DNA of 64,000 nucleotides from JAGWBD01 sp965197455 (GTDB lineage Bacteria; Chloroflexota; Anaerolineae; Aggregatilineales; Phototrophicaceae): the NCBI GenBank assembly GCA_965197455.1, contig OZ240208.1, positions 992,001-1,056,000 on the forward strand, in the 5' to 3' direction. Shown here piece after piece: positions 15,590 to 24,380 of the stretch. Numbering within the stretch: the stretch's first letter is position 1; each line of letters begins with the position of its first letter. The translations under genes and the position numbers were made by a program. The notes under the pieces are model-generated. The model ran no database searches and was not told the origin of the DNA. It was given only the letters and a program-made list of their open reading frames with translations.

Positions 15590-16516
15590 TCACAGCAACC
15601 TCGCGCCCACGTTATCTACCTGAGACACGCGCGCCATGCAGTCGATGCCCACGCTTTCATAGACCGCGCGCAATGCGGACACGACCTCCTGCGCCAGGGT
15701 CTCCCCGTCGCATATTGCGCACAGGGTCGGCCCGGCGCCGCTGATCACCAGACCCAATGCTCCCGCGTCTTTCGCCGCAGCGCGCGCTTCCGGCAGCAAG
15801 GGCATCAAGCTCGCGCGCGCCGGCTCGACCACCCCGTCGGCTTCCATCGCTGCTGCCAATGCCGGCAGATTCCCGTCATACAGGGCCGCGACCAGGCGGG
15901 CGACCGCTGACGTCTGCGAGATCATCTGCGTCAAACTGATATGTTGCGGCAGAACTTCGCGCGCCAGTTTCGTCGGCACGTCCACCGCGGGCGTGACCAG
16001 CGCCAGCTGCAGGTCCGGTGGAACAGGCAACTGACGGATCTGCCCGGCTTCCGTGCCCGCTATCAGGCAGATACCTCCCAGCAGCGCCGGCGCCACATTG
16101 TCCGCGTGCCAGCCGCTGACCGCCGCCTCCCCTTCCAGACATGCCGGCAACAGTTGCTCCCGCTGCAGTGGCTCACCCAGACAGGCGTTGGTCGCCAGAG
16201 CCGCCGCGACCGCGCTGGCGGCGCTGCTGCCCAGGCCGCTGTTGAGCGGCAGCCCTTTGTGCAGGCGTACTTCCACGCCCGTGTCTGCGCCCGCCAGACG
16301 AAGCACCGCAGCCGCCGCGACCGTCGCCGTGTTGCGTTCCGGCGACCGCGGCAGCAAGCCCTTGTCTCCCGCAACGGACAACAATACCACGCCCGGTTGC
16401 GCGCTGAATCCGACCTCCACGCTATCGCCTGGCCCCTGCACAGCCATGCCCAGGATGTCAAATCCTGCGCCCAGGTTGGCCACTGTGGCCGGTGCGAATG
16501 CCCTGACAAACGACAT
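15590..16516 (-). CDS. thrB: homoserine kinase
   Basis: 308-residue GHMP kinase converting homoserine to O-phosphohomoserine for threonine synthesis. Family motifs are visible: N-terminal FAPATVANLGAGFDILG, the phosphate loop PLNSGLGSSAASAVAAAL and the C-terminal LVISGAGPTLCAI. Length is normal. It is divergent from thrC, the next enzyme, with 47 bases between the starts. The reading start is ATG 16516; no strong SD is seen. Confidence 0.96.
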   Translation of the reverse strand: MSFVRAFAPATVANLGAGFDILGMAVQGPGDSVEVGFSAQPGVVLLSVAGDKGLLPRSPERNTATVAAAAVLRLAGADTGVEVRLHKGLPLNSGLGSSAASAVAAALATNACLGEPLQREQLLPACLEGEAAVSGWHADNVAPALLGGICLIAGTEAGQIRQLPVPPDLQLALVTPAVDVPTKLAREVLPQHISLTQMISQTSAVARLVAALYDGNLPALAAAMEADGVVEPARASLMPLLPEARAAAKDAGALGLVISGAGPTLCAICDGETLAQEVVSALRAVYESVGIDCMARVSQVDNVGARLL

Positions 16517-16531
16517 GTAAACTGGTATCCT
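16503..16531 (+). promoter_or_regulatory. thrC promoter
   Basis: CTGACA (16503-16508), 17 bases, TATCCT (16526-16531). It overlaps the first codons of divergent thrB. The start of transcription would be near 16538, 26 bases before the thrC ATG. Confidence 0.5.
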
Positions 16532-16563
16532 GTGCCCACTTCTGCCCGCGAACGGTGACTTCT

Positions 16564-17862
16564 ATGCCAAGTATCCTGCAATGCATGGACTGCGACCGTC
16601 AATACCCGGTTGACCAGGTAGCCTATACCTGTACAGCCTGTGGCGGCCTGCTGGACGTGCAGCACGACCTGCACAGCCTGCGCACCAGGGTCTCTCGTGC
16701 CATGTTTGACGAGCGCCTCGGCGCTCTCAATGCACCTTACAACAGTGGCGTCTGGCGCTACCGCGAATTGATCTATCCAGGCCTCGCCGACGAAGCGATC
16801 ATCACCCGGCCGGAAGGCAACACCAATCTCTACTACAGCCCCCGTCTGGCCGCCTGGGCCGGCCTGGGGAAACTCTGGCTAAAGCACGAAGGCGAAAACC
16901 CGACCGGATCCTTCAAGGACCGCGGTATGACCGGCGGCGTTACCCAGGCGCGTTTGCTGGGCATGCAACGCGTCGCCTGTGCCTCCACCGGCAACACTTC
17001 CGCTTCACTGGCCTCCTATGCCGCGCTGGCCGGCCTCGAGGGCATCGTCTTTTTCGAGAATCGCGAGATTGCCCTGGGCAAGCTGGCCCAGGCCATCGCC
17101 TATGGCGCAACCTGCATCCAGGTGTCCGCCGACTTCGACCGCAACCTGGAGCTGGTGCGCACCATCAGCGAGGAACTGGGCATCTACGTGCTCAACTCGG
17201 TCAACCCCTTCCGCCTTGAGGGACAGAAGAGCATCATCTTTGAGGCCATCCAGCAGCTGGGCTGGCAAGTACCCGACTGGATCGTCTGCCCCGGCGGCAA
17301 CCTCGGCAACAGCTCGGCCTTCGGCAAGGCACTGCACGAGCTGCTGGAGCTGGGCCTGATCGATCGTGTGCCGCGCGTCGCCATCATCCAGGCGGAAGGC
17401 GCCAACCCGCTCTATCGCGCCTGGCGCAACGGCTTCGAGCACTATGAATCAATGCAGGCCCAGACTATCGCCAGCGCCATCAAAATTGGCAATCCCGTTA
17501 ACTGGCAGAAAGCCGCACGCACCCTCCACTGGACGCAAGGCGTGGTTGAAATGGTCAGTGATCAGGAAATCATGGACGCCAAGGCGCGTATCGACGCCCA
17601 GGGGATCGGCTGCGAGCCCGCCTCCGCCTGCTCACTGGCCGGTGCACGCAAGCTGGCCCAGGCCGGCGTCATCGGCGCGGACGAAAGCGTCGTCGGAATC
17701 CTCACCGGTAACGTGCTCAAGGATCCCGACGCCACCATCAACTATCACCGCAACACCTTGCCCGGTCTGCGCGCCAGCTGGCCCAATCATCTGCACCAGG
17801 CCGAGCCCTCCATCGAACAGATTTCACGCATCTTGCAACCCGACGAGCCCGTCCCGGCCTGA
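16564..17862 (+). CDS. thrC: threonine synthase
   Basis: 432 residues, PLP enzyme turning O-phosphohomoserine into threonine. An N-terminal zinc-ribbon has C7/C10 and C23/C26, then the PLP core with EGNTNLYYSPRLA, GENPTGSFKDRGM (Lys118 as Schiff-base Lys), CASTGNTSASLASYA and CPGGNLGNSSAFGKA. The ATG at 16564 is preferred; a GTG nine bases earlier is possible. It forms a divergent pair with thrB. A short pilin gene follows. Confidence 0.95.
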   Translation: MPSILQCMDCDRQYPVDQVAYTCTACGGLLDVQHDLHSLRTRVSRAMFDERLGALNAPYNSGVWRYRELIYPGLADEAIITRPEGNTNLYYSPRLAAWAGLGKLWLKHEGENPTGSFKDRGMTGGVTQARLLGMQRVACASTGNTSASLASYAALAGLEGIVFFENREIALGKLAQAIAYGATCIQVSADFDRNLELVRTISEELGIYVLNSVNPFRLEGQKSIIFEAIQQLGWQVPDWIVCPGGNLGNSSAFGKALHELLELGLIDRVPRVAIIQAEGANPLYRAWRNGFEHYESMQAQTIASAIKIGNPVNWQKAARTLHWTQGVVEMVSDQEIMDAKARIDAQGIGCEPASACSLAGARKLAQAGVIGADESVVGILTGNVLKDPDATINYHRNTLPGLRASWPNHLHQAEPSIEQISRILQPDEPVPA

Positions 17863-17879
17863 GACGAGGAGCGACTTCC

Positions 17880-18032
17880 ATGCCACCCAAACTACCCGAT
17901 GAAGGTCAGGGGCTGGTCGAGTACGCGCTGATTCTGGTGCTGGTCGCAGTCGTGGTGATTGTGATTCTGGCCTTGCTGGGCCCGGCCATTGGCGATCTCT
18001 TCGCCGACCTGATTGACGGCCTGCAAAGCTGA
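17880..18032 (+). CDS. Flp-type (type IVb) pilin
   Basis: 50-residue protein. After a seven-residue leader (MPPKLPD) comes EGQGLVEYALILVLVAVVVI, the hallmark of Flp/Fap pilins: Gly-containing processing site, Glu and Tyr at mature positions about 5-6, then a single hydrophobic helix. It ends ALLGPAIGDLFADLIDGLQS. GAGGAG lies ahead of the ATG, 17 bases after thrC. No tad/cpa secretion genes or prepilin peptidase are present in the window, so assembly partners must lie elsewhere. Confidence 0.85.
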   Translation: MPPKLPDEGQGLVEYALILVLVAVVVIVILALLGPAIGDLFADLIDGLQS

Positions 18033-18042
18033 GGTCAGTATT

Positions 18043-19272
18043 CTACAGTCGCGCCAGCGCCTGCTCAAGGTCGCGAATCAAGTCGCCCGCATCCTCAATC
18101 CCAAGTGAAAAGCGCACCAGGTTGTCCTTGATGCCCAGTGCCAGACGCTCTTCCGACGTCTGTTCGAAATAACTCATCAGCGCCGGCTGCTCAATCAGGC
18201 TTTCCACGCCACCCAGACTGGGCGCAATGAAGGGGATTTGCAGGTTGTCGATGAAGCGACCGGTACCTTCCAGGTCCGCCGCCACCTCGAAACTGATGAC
18301 TCCGCCGCAACCTTCCATCTGCCGCAGCGCTACATCGTGGTCAGGATGGGAAGCGAGCCCAGGGTACCAGACGCGCTCGATACGGGGATGCCCCTCCAGA
18401 AATTCGGCAACTGCCAGCGCAGAGCGGTTTTGCTGCTCGACGCGCACGCCCAATGTGCGGATGCCGCGCTCCAGCAGATAGGCGTTCTGCGGATCCACTA
18501 CACCGCCCAGCACGCCACGCGCTTCCTTCAGCGCCGCAATGCGCTCATGGCTGCCCACAACCACCCCGGCCAGCAGGTCGTTGTGGCCTGACAGATACTT
18601 GGTCGCGCTGTGGATTACCAGGTCGATACCCCACTCCAGCGGCCGCTGGTTCACGGGCGTCGCGAAGGTGCTGTCAATCATTGTGCGCACGCGGTGCCGG
18701 CGACCGATTTCGGCGATACGCTCCAGATCCGCGACTCGCAGATAGGGGTTGGTCGGGCTTTCGGAAATGATGTAGCGCGTCTTGCGCTGGCTGCTGACCG
18801 CGGCTTCCAGCGCCTCGTAATTGCCCATGGCCACAACCGTGGTCGAAATGCCCAGACGTTTGAGGAAGGTGCTGCAGAATTGACGGGTGCGCCGGTAGCA
18901 ATCATCGGTCAGCACCACGTGTGTACCGGTGGTCAAGGAAGAGAGCAACACGGAGGTGACCGCGTTCATGCCCGAGGCGAACAGGGCTGCGTCCGCGCCG
19001 CTGTCCAGCGCGGCCAAACGCCTCTCGACAGCAGCCACAGTCGGGTTGCCGTAGCGCCCGTACTCCTCGTTTTCGACACCATCGCCCCAGGTCTTGGCTT
19101 GCATAAATTCCACCAGCGCCTGGGTATCGGCGAATGTATAGGTCGCCGTCTGCACGACGGGCGTGGTCAGTGAGTTGAAGGCCTTGCGGCGTGGCGCGCC
19201 GCTGTGAATGGCACGCGTGCTGCTGCCATGCGCCTGATTCACTTGCTGCCGTGCTTTCGTCGATTCTGCCAT
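18043..19272 (-). CDS. Cys/Met-metabolism PLP enzyme (cystathionine gamma-synthase or O-acyl-homoserine sulfhydrylase type)
   Basis: 409 residues, MetB/MetC/MetZ fold. PLP Lys225 lies in HSATKYLSGHND, with SGMNAVTSVLLS and SESPTNPYLRV typical of the family. The SAM-I riboswitch in front shows a methionine-supply role, so transsulfuration or direct sulfhydrylation of activated homoserine is likelier than cystathionine degradation. The exact reaction cannot be fixed from sequence alone. The start ATG at 19272 follows GGGAGGGTGAGG. It is monocistronic, converging on the pilin gene. Confidence 0.88.
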   Translation of the reverse strand: MAESTKARQQVNQAHGSSTRAIHSGAPRRKAFNSLTTPVVQTATYTFADTQALVEFMQAKTWGDGVENEEYGRYGNPTVAAVERRLAALDSGADAALFASGMNAVTSVLLSSLTTGTHVVLTDDCYRRTRQFCSTFLKRLGISTTVVAMGNYEALEAAVSSQRKTRYIISESPTNPYLRVADLERIAEIGRRHRVRTMIDSTFATPVNQRPLEWGIDLVIHSATKYLSGHNDLLAGVVVGSHERIAALKEARGVLGGVVDPQNAYLLERGIRTLGVRVEQQNRSALAVAEFLEGHPRIERVWYPGLASHPDHDVALRQMEGCGGVISFEVAADLEGTGRFIDNLQIPFIAPSLGGVESLIEQPALMSYFEQTSEERLALGIKDNLVRFSLGIEDAGDLIRDLEQALARL

Positions 19273-19301
19273 GCCTCACCCTCCCGTACAGTCAGGAAAG
19301 C

Positions 19302-19323
19302 AAAAACCCGGAACGGGTCCGGG
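19302..19323 (-). terminator. riboswitch-controlled intrinsic terminator
   Basis: On the minus strand, stem CCCGGA/TCCGGG (19323-19318 with 19312-19307), loop CCCGT, then five T (19306-19302). It sits between the SAM riboswitch and the PLP-enzyme ATG, so it is the expression platform of an OFF switch. Confidence 0.8.
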
Positions 19324-19379
19324 CCACCTGATGACTTCCCAATGAAGTCCCTGTATTCGGTTGGTTGCGGTGAAGCGAC

Positions 19380-19496
19380 TTGCTTCCGCTCTCATCTCCC
19401 GACCATTAACGCGCCGACGGAGTTGGCACCTTCCCGTTCAACAGGGGTTGCCGTGGCTTCACAGGGCCGTTCCCTCCACCACTCTGGATGACTCTC
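19380..19496 (-). promoter_or_regulatory. SAM-I (S-box) riboswitch
   Basis: Minus-strand leader with the S-box core in order: GTGGAGGGAACGGCCC, then TGAAGCCACGGCAACC, later AAGGTGCCAACTCC, and the closing GATGAGAG (19396-19389). P1 pairs TCATC (19491-19487) with GATGA. High S-adenosylmethionine should stabilise the aptamer and let the downstream terminator form. A TATACG box lies upstream near 19520 but has no well-spaced -35, so the promoter is uncertain. Confidence 0.93.
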
Positions 19497-19560
19497 TGAG
19501 GTTGTCAAACTTCCGCGTATAGCCTGACACAGAAGCGCGCGCGCGTCAAGCCACAAACCG

Positions 19561-20625
19561 CTACAGCCGCTCGAAAATGGCCTCCGCCATCTCTTCCGTG
19601 CTGATGGCAGATTCACCCCTGGGCGCGATGTCCGCCGTGCGCGCGCCACTGGCCAACGCATTTTCAACGGCCGCCTCCAGCGCCAGCGCTTCAGATTCCA
19701 TGCGCAGACTGTAACGCAGCAGCAGCGCCGCGCTGAGAATCATGCCAATCGGATTGGCGATGCCCTTGCCGGCGATGTCGGGCGCAGAACCGTGGATGGG
19801 TTCGTAGATGCCAAATGTGCCAGTGCCCAGCGAGGCGGAAGGCAGCATCCCCAGTGAGCCGGCCAGCACCGAAGCCTCGTCGCTCAGGATGTCGCCGAAC
19901 ATGTTGCCGGCCACAATGACGTCGAAGTCTGCCGGGCGCGTTAACAAATGCATGGCGGCCGCATCGACCAGCAAATGCTCCAGTTCGACGTCGCTGTAGT
20001 CCTCGGCCACGGTCATCACCGTGCGTCGCCACAGCCGCATCGAGGCCAACACGTTGGCCTTGTCAATCGAGGTCAACTTGCCGCTGCGACCCTGTGCCGC
20101 GCGGAATGCGACATCCGCTACGCGTTTAATTTCGTCCGCAGTGTAAAGCATGGTGTCATGCGCGCTGTCGCCGGCGCCCGGTTCCTGGCGTTCCCCGAAG
20201 TAAATCCCGCCCGTCAACTCGCGCACGAAGAGCATGTCCACGCCGTCCAGTAATTCGGGACGCAAGGGCGCGTGTTGCGCCAGCGCTGGCCAGGCTTTCA
20301 CCGGGCGCAGGTTGGCGAAGAGGCCGAAATGCTGCCGTATCTGTAGTAGCCCCTGTTCCGGGCGCACGCTCGCGTTGGGGTCTGACCACTGTGGCCCTCC
20401 AACCGCACCCAGCAGCACCGCGTCCGCCTTCTCTGCCAGGCGCAGGGTCTCCTCCGGCAGAGGCTCGCCCGTCCGGTCGATGGCAACGCCGCCCATCAGC
20501 GCTTCCTCAAAGAGGAAGTTATGCCCGAAGCGCGTGGCCACACGTTGCAACGCAGTCGCTGCCTGACCGGTCACCTCCGGGCCAATGCCGTCACCTGGCA
20601 GTATCAGAATGTTCGCTTTCGCCAT
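19561..20625 (-). CDS. leuB: 3-isopropylmalate dehydrogenase
   Basis: 354 residues. Oxidative decarboxylation of 3-isopropylmalate in leucine synthesis; with cimA upstream it may also act on 3-methylmalate. Motifs: ILPGDGIGPEVTGQA, LLGAVGGPQW, the substrate stretch FVRELTGGIYFGER, and GTFGIYEPIHGSAPDIAGKG near the NAD site. ATG 20625 lies five bases after GGGAG; an ATG one codon earlier is possible. It is the last gene of the ilv-leu operon, 30 bases behind cimA. Confidence 0.95.
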   Translation of the reverse strand: MAKANILILPGDGIGPEVTGQAATALQRVATRFGHNFLFEEALMGGVAIDRTGEPLPEETLRLAEKADAVLLGAVGGPQWSDPNASVRPEQGLLQIRQHFGLFANLRPVKAWPALAQHAPLRPELLDGVDMLFVRELTGGIYFGERQEPGAGDSAHDTMLYTADEIKRVADVAFRAAQGRSGKLTSIDKANVLASMRLWRRTVMTVAEDYSDVELEHLLVDAAAMHLLTRPADFDVIVAGNMFGDILSDEASVLAGSLGMLPSASLGTGTFGIYEPIHGSAPDIAGKGIANPIGMILSAALLLRYSLRMESEALALEAAVENALASGARTADIAPRGESAISTEEMAEAIFERL

Positions 20626-20655
20626 CATCACTCCCTTACTTCAGAAATGGCGCCG

Positions 20656-22239
20656 TTACTTACCCGAATACCCTTCAGGTTCTGCAATGCGCAGGCCATA
20701 CTCCAGGCTGTCCACCAGCGCCAGCCAGCTCGCCTGGATGATATTGGTGCCTGCCCCCACCGTACTCCAGCGTTGCGTGCCACAGAGCGTGTCAATCAAC
20801 ACACGGGTGGTGGCGGCGGTGCCACTGGCGCCATCCAGAATACGCACCTTGTAGTCCACCAGGTGGAAATCCGCCAGTTGCGGGTAAATCGGTTGCAGGG
20901 CCTTGCGCAGCGCTGCGTCCAGTGCGTTGACCGGGCCGTTGCCCTCGGCAGCGGTGTGCGCTACCTCGCCATCCAGCAAAATCTTGACCATGGCCTCGGC
21001 AATCGTGCCCCTGCCCTTGCGCTGTTCGACAATAGTCGTGTAGTCGATCAGGGTGAACAGGGGCTGATAGTCCGGTCGCGCCCGAAACAGACGAATGGCC
21101 ACCGAAGCTTCCGCACCCTCAAAGACGAAGCCCTGGTTCTCCAGCTCCTTGATCTCCTGTAGCACCTGCACTGCCTCGTCGCTCGTGGTGTCTATGCCCA
21201 GCTCTTCTGCCTTGCTCAGCAGGTTGCCGCGTCCGGACAGATCCGAAACCAGCACGCGCATTTCGTTGCCAACCATCGCGGGTTCGATGTGCTGGTAACT
21301 GTCCACGTTTCGGCGCACGGCGGCCACATGAATGCCACCCTTGTGTGCGAAGGCGCTGCGGCCCACAAAGGCGAGGTGCGAATCCGGCGCGAGGTTGGCG
21401 ATTTCGGCGACCGTGCGCGCCAGACGGGTCAGCGTGGTCAGGTTGGCGGCGGGCACACAATCGTAGCCCATTTTGAGCTGCAAATCGGGAATGATGCTGC
21501 ACAGGTTGGCGTTGCCGCAGCGCTCGCCATAGCCATTGATGGTGCCCTGCACCTGGGTCGCGCCTTCCTTGACGGCCGCAATGGTGTTGGCCACCGCGAG
21601 TTCGCTGTCGTTGTGCGTATGGATTCCCAGCGAAACCTGCGGGAAGGCATCATGCATCATCCTGAAGTAGCGCGCGATTTCCCAGGGAAGCGAGCCGCCA
21701 TTTGTGTCGCAGAGCACGACGTGGTCCGCGCCACCGTCCACTGCCGCGGCGACCGTTTCCATGCCGTATTCCAGGTCCAGCTTGAGGCCGTCAAAGAAAT
21801 GCTCCGCATCGTACACAACCTCGCGGCCAAGCTCCTTCAGGTAGCGCACGCTGGCCTCGATCATACGCAGGTTTTCGTTCGGCGTCGTCTGCAGCACATC
21901 ATTGACATGCAGCATGGAAGACTTGCCCACCAGGGTCACGACCGGGGTTTCGGCTTCCACCAGGGCACGTATGCTGGCATCCTGCGCCGGTTCCACGCCC
22001 TTGCGGCAGGTCGAGCCGAAGGCCGCGATGCGCGCATGATTTAGCTGCAGCTGGCGCACCTGGTCGAAGTAGTCGACGTCACGTGGGTTGGAGCCAGGCC
22101 AGCCACCCTCAATGTAGGCCACGCCCAGTTCATCCAGCAGTCGGGTGATGCGCAGCTTGTCCGCCACCGACAGCGAAACACCTTCGCGCTGCGTTCCGTC
22201 TCGCAGCGTCGTGTCATAGATGGCTATGGAGATGGCCAT
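20656..22239 (-). CDS. cimA: (R)-citramalate synthase
   Basis: 527-residue DRE-TIM aldolase-family enzyme condensing pyruvate with acetyl-CoA. N-terminal YDTTLRDGTQREGVSLSVADK is the CimA form of the LeuA/CimA signature, followed by GIHTHNDSELAVANT, YGERCGNANL and an alpha-isopropylmalate-synthase-type regulatory domain from about 400. With LeuC/LeuD and LeuB it leads to 2-oxobutyrate, giving isoleucine without threonine deaminase. Start ATG follows GGAAGG. It lies between leuD and leuB in the operon. Confidence 0.93.
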   Translation of the reverse strand: MAISIAIYDTTLRDGTQREGVSLSVADKLRITRLLDELGVAYIEGGWPGSNPRDVDYFDQVRQLQLNHARIAAFGSTCRKGVEPAQDASIRALVEAETPVVTLVGKSSMLHVNDVLQTTPNENLRMIEASVRYLKELGREVVYDAEHFFDGLKLDLEYGMETVAAAVDGGADHVVLCDTNGGSLPWEIARYFRMMHDAFPQVSLGIHTHNDSELAVANTIAAVKEGATQVQGTINGYGERCGNANLCSIIPDLQLKMGYDCVPAANLTTLTRLARTVAEIANLAPDSHLAFVGRSAFAHKGGIHVAAVRRNVDSYQHIEPAMVGNEMRVLVSDLSGRGNLLSKAEELGIDTTSDEAVQVLQEIKELENQGFVFEGAEASVAIRLFRARPDYQPLFTLIDYTTIVEQRKGRGTIAEAMVKILLDGEVAHTAAEGNGPVNALDAALRKALQPIYPQLADFHLVDYKVRILDGASGTAATTRVLIDTLCGTQRWSTVGAGTNIIQASWLALVDSLEYGLRIAEPEGYSGK

Positions 22240-22273
22240 GTGATGCCTTCCAAAGTCTCCGGCGTGATAGCGT

Positions 22274-22888
22274 TCAGGCCGGCGTCAGCGTGTTGACGCG
22301 CGCCGGATGCTCCGCTTCCCAGCCCAGGATTTCTTCCTCAAGGCTCTGCAGGTAGCCGAGCTGGTCAATCCCGTTAAGCAGACAGTGGCGCGCAAAGCCA
22401 TCGATTGGAAAGGTCACCTCGCGCCCGTCCGGCAGGGTCAGCGTCTGTTGCTCCAGGTCGACGCGCAGCATCGTGCTCGCATCTTCCTGCACCAGACTGA
22501 CGAGCTGCTGCTGCGTCTCTTCATCCACCTCTAGCGGCAGCAGACCATTCTGTAGCGCATTGTTGCGAAAAATGTCGGCGAAGCTGGTGCTAACCACCGC
22601 TCGGAACCCCGCGCCTTTCAATGCCCAGGGCGCATGTTCACGCGAACTGCCACAGCCAAAGTTGTCGCCGCCAACCAGCACCGACGCGTTGGCGTGCTGC
22701 GGCTGGTTGAGCACGAAGTCGGCTTTTGGCGACCCGTCCGCCTCATAGCGCCAGTCCGCGAACAGGCTCGCACCCAGGCCCTCGCTATCGGTCGTCTTTA
22801 GAAAGCGCGCCGGGATGATCTGGTCAGTATCGATGTCATTGATTGGCAAGGCAACAATCTGGCCCGTGAAAGTTTTGACAGCTTCCAT
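22274..22888 (-). CDS. leuD: 3-isopropylmalate dehydratase small subunit
   Basis: 204 residues, partner of LeuC in isopropylmalate isomerisation and probably citramalate isomerisation. Motifs: LPINDIDTDQIIPARFLKTT and GGDNFGCGSSREHAPWAL. Its ATG overlaps the leuC TGA (sequence TGATG), so it is translationally coupled. The subunit length is normal for the bacterial long form. Confidence 0.95.
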   Translation of the reverse strand: MEAVKTFTGQIVALPINDIDTDQIIPARFLKTTDSEGLGASLFADWRYEADGSPKADFVLNQPQHANASVLVGGDNFGCGSSREHAPWALKGAGFRAVVSTSFADIFRNNALQNGLLPLEVDEETQQQLVSLVQEDASTMLRVDLEQQTLTLPDGREVTFPIDGFARHCLLNGIDQLGYLQSLEEEILGWEAEHPARVNTLTPA

Positions 22889-24333
22889 CAGTGCGCCTCC
22901 GGCTGCAAACTGCGAACGTCAGTGATGGTGCCATTGATGGCGGTGGCAGCGGCGGTCAATGGACTGGCGAGGAAGGTGCGCCCGCCCTTGCCCTGGCGCC
23001 CCTCGAAATTGCGGTTGCTGGTGCTGACGGCATACTGGCCTGGCTGCAGCTGGTCGCCATTCATGGCGATGCACATCGAGCAGCCAGCCTCGCGCCACTC
23101 TGCGCCCGCCGCCTTGAAGACTTCGTCCAGGCCTTCAGCCTCTGCCTGGCGTTTGACCTGTTGCGAACCCGGCACCACCATCATTCGCACACTGTCGGCC
23201 ACCTGACGCCCGCGCATGATGCGCGCCGCCTCGCGCAAATCCGAAATGCGTGAATTGGTGCAGCTGCCTACAAAGACCACGTCCACTGGCTTACCCAGCA
23301 GGCTCTGTCCCGGCTGCAGGTCCATGTAGTGCAACGCCTTGTCCAGCGCCAGCTTCGCAGTCGGGTCACCCAGACTGTCCGGATCCGGCACCCGTTCCGT
23401 AATGCGAATGCCCATGCCAGGGTTGGTGCCATAGGTGATCATGGGTGACAGATCGTCCGCCTCCAGCACCACCTCCCGGTCATACTGCGCGCCCTCGTCC
23501 GCCGGCAACGCACGCCAGGCCTGCACAGCAACATCCCAGTCCGCGCCCTGCGGCGCATGTGGCCGGCCACTGACGTACTCAATGGTCGTGTCATCCGGCG
23601 CGACCATACCGGCGCGCGCGCCACCCTCAATCGACATGTTGCAGACGGTCATGCGCCCTTCCATGCCGAGGCCGCGGATGGCCTCGCCCATGTACTCAAT
23701 GACATGGCCGGTGCCGCCGCCAATGCCGATGCGCGCGATAACCGCGAGGATAATGTCCTTGGCCGTGACGCCGGGCTGCAGCCGGCCATTGACGCGCACC
23801 GCCATCGATTTCGGCTGCTTCTGCAGCAGCGTCTGGGTGGCCAGCACATGGCCAACCTCGCTGGTGCCGATGCCGAAGGCCAGCGCGCCAAAGGCGCCGT
23901 GCGTGCTGGTGTGGCTGTCGCCGCAGACGATGGTCATGCCAGGCTGCGTCAGCCCCTGCTCCGGGCCGATCACATGTACGATGCCCTGATTCTCCGTGCC
24001 CAGCTCATAGAGCGGGATGCCATATTCCTCACAGTTTCTGCGCATCACATCCAGCTGTGCCGCTGCCTGGGTGTCAAACACCGGAATCACTCCGGCAGCG
24101 TTGCGTGGAGTGGTTGGCGTACTGTGGTCCATGGTTGCAATTGTGCGGTCAGGTCGACGCACCATCAGGCCGCTCTTTCGCAGGGTCGTAAAGGCCTGTG
24201 GCGACGTCACCTCATGCACCAGGTGCAGGTCGATGTAGAGCACGGCCGGGGCATCGTCCGACGCGGGCCGCACCAAATGGCTCTCCCACACCTTTTCAAA
24301 CATCGTTCTGGGCCGGCTGCCATTTCCGCTCAT
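22888..24333 (-). CDS. leuC: 3-isopropylmalate dehydratase large subunit
   Basis: 481 residues with a [4Fe-4S] cluster. Cys ligands are visible in VGSCTNSRISDL and in CSMCIAMNGD. Other family segments are IYIDLHLVHEVTSPQAF-like near the start and CGDSHTSTHGAFGALAFGIG. Three starts are possible: ATG 24354, 24333 and 24303 (MFEKVWESHLV, the usual LeuC beginning); 24333 is used because GGGAG precedes it. It lies 47 bases behind leuA and is coupled to leuD. Confidence 0.93.
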   Translation of the reverse strand: MSGNGSRPRTMFEKVWESHLVRPASDDAPAVLYIDLHLVHEVTSPQAFTTLRKSGLMVRRPDRTIATMDHSTPTTPRNAAGVIPVFDTQAAAQLDVMRRNCEEYGIPLYELGTENQGIVHVIGPEQGLTQPGMTIVCGDSHTSTHGAFGALAFGIGTSEVGHVLATQTLLQKQPKSMAVRVNGRLQPGVTAKDIILAVIARIGIGGGTGHVIEYMGEAIRGLGMEGRMTVCNMSIEGGARAGMVAPDDTTIEYVSGRPHAPQGADWDVAVQAWRALPADEGAQYDREVVLEADDLSPMITYGTNPGMGIRITERVPDPDSLGDPTAKLALDKALHYMDLQPGQSLLGKPVDVVFVGSCTNSRISDLREAARIMRGRQVADSVRMMVVPGSQQVKRQAEAEGLDEVFKAAGAEWREAGCSMCIAMNGDQLQPGQYAVSTSNRNFEGRQGKGGRTFLASPLTAAATAINGTITDVRSLQPEAH

Positions 24334-24380
24334 GGGCTCCCTCTTCTCCGCCATGCCGGCGGGCTGATTAATCAATTGTT

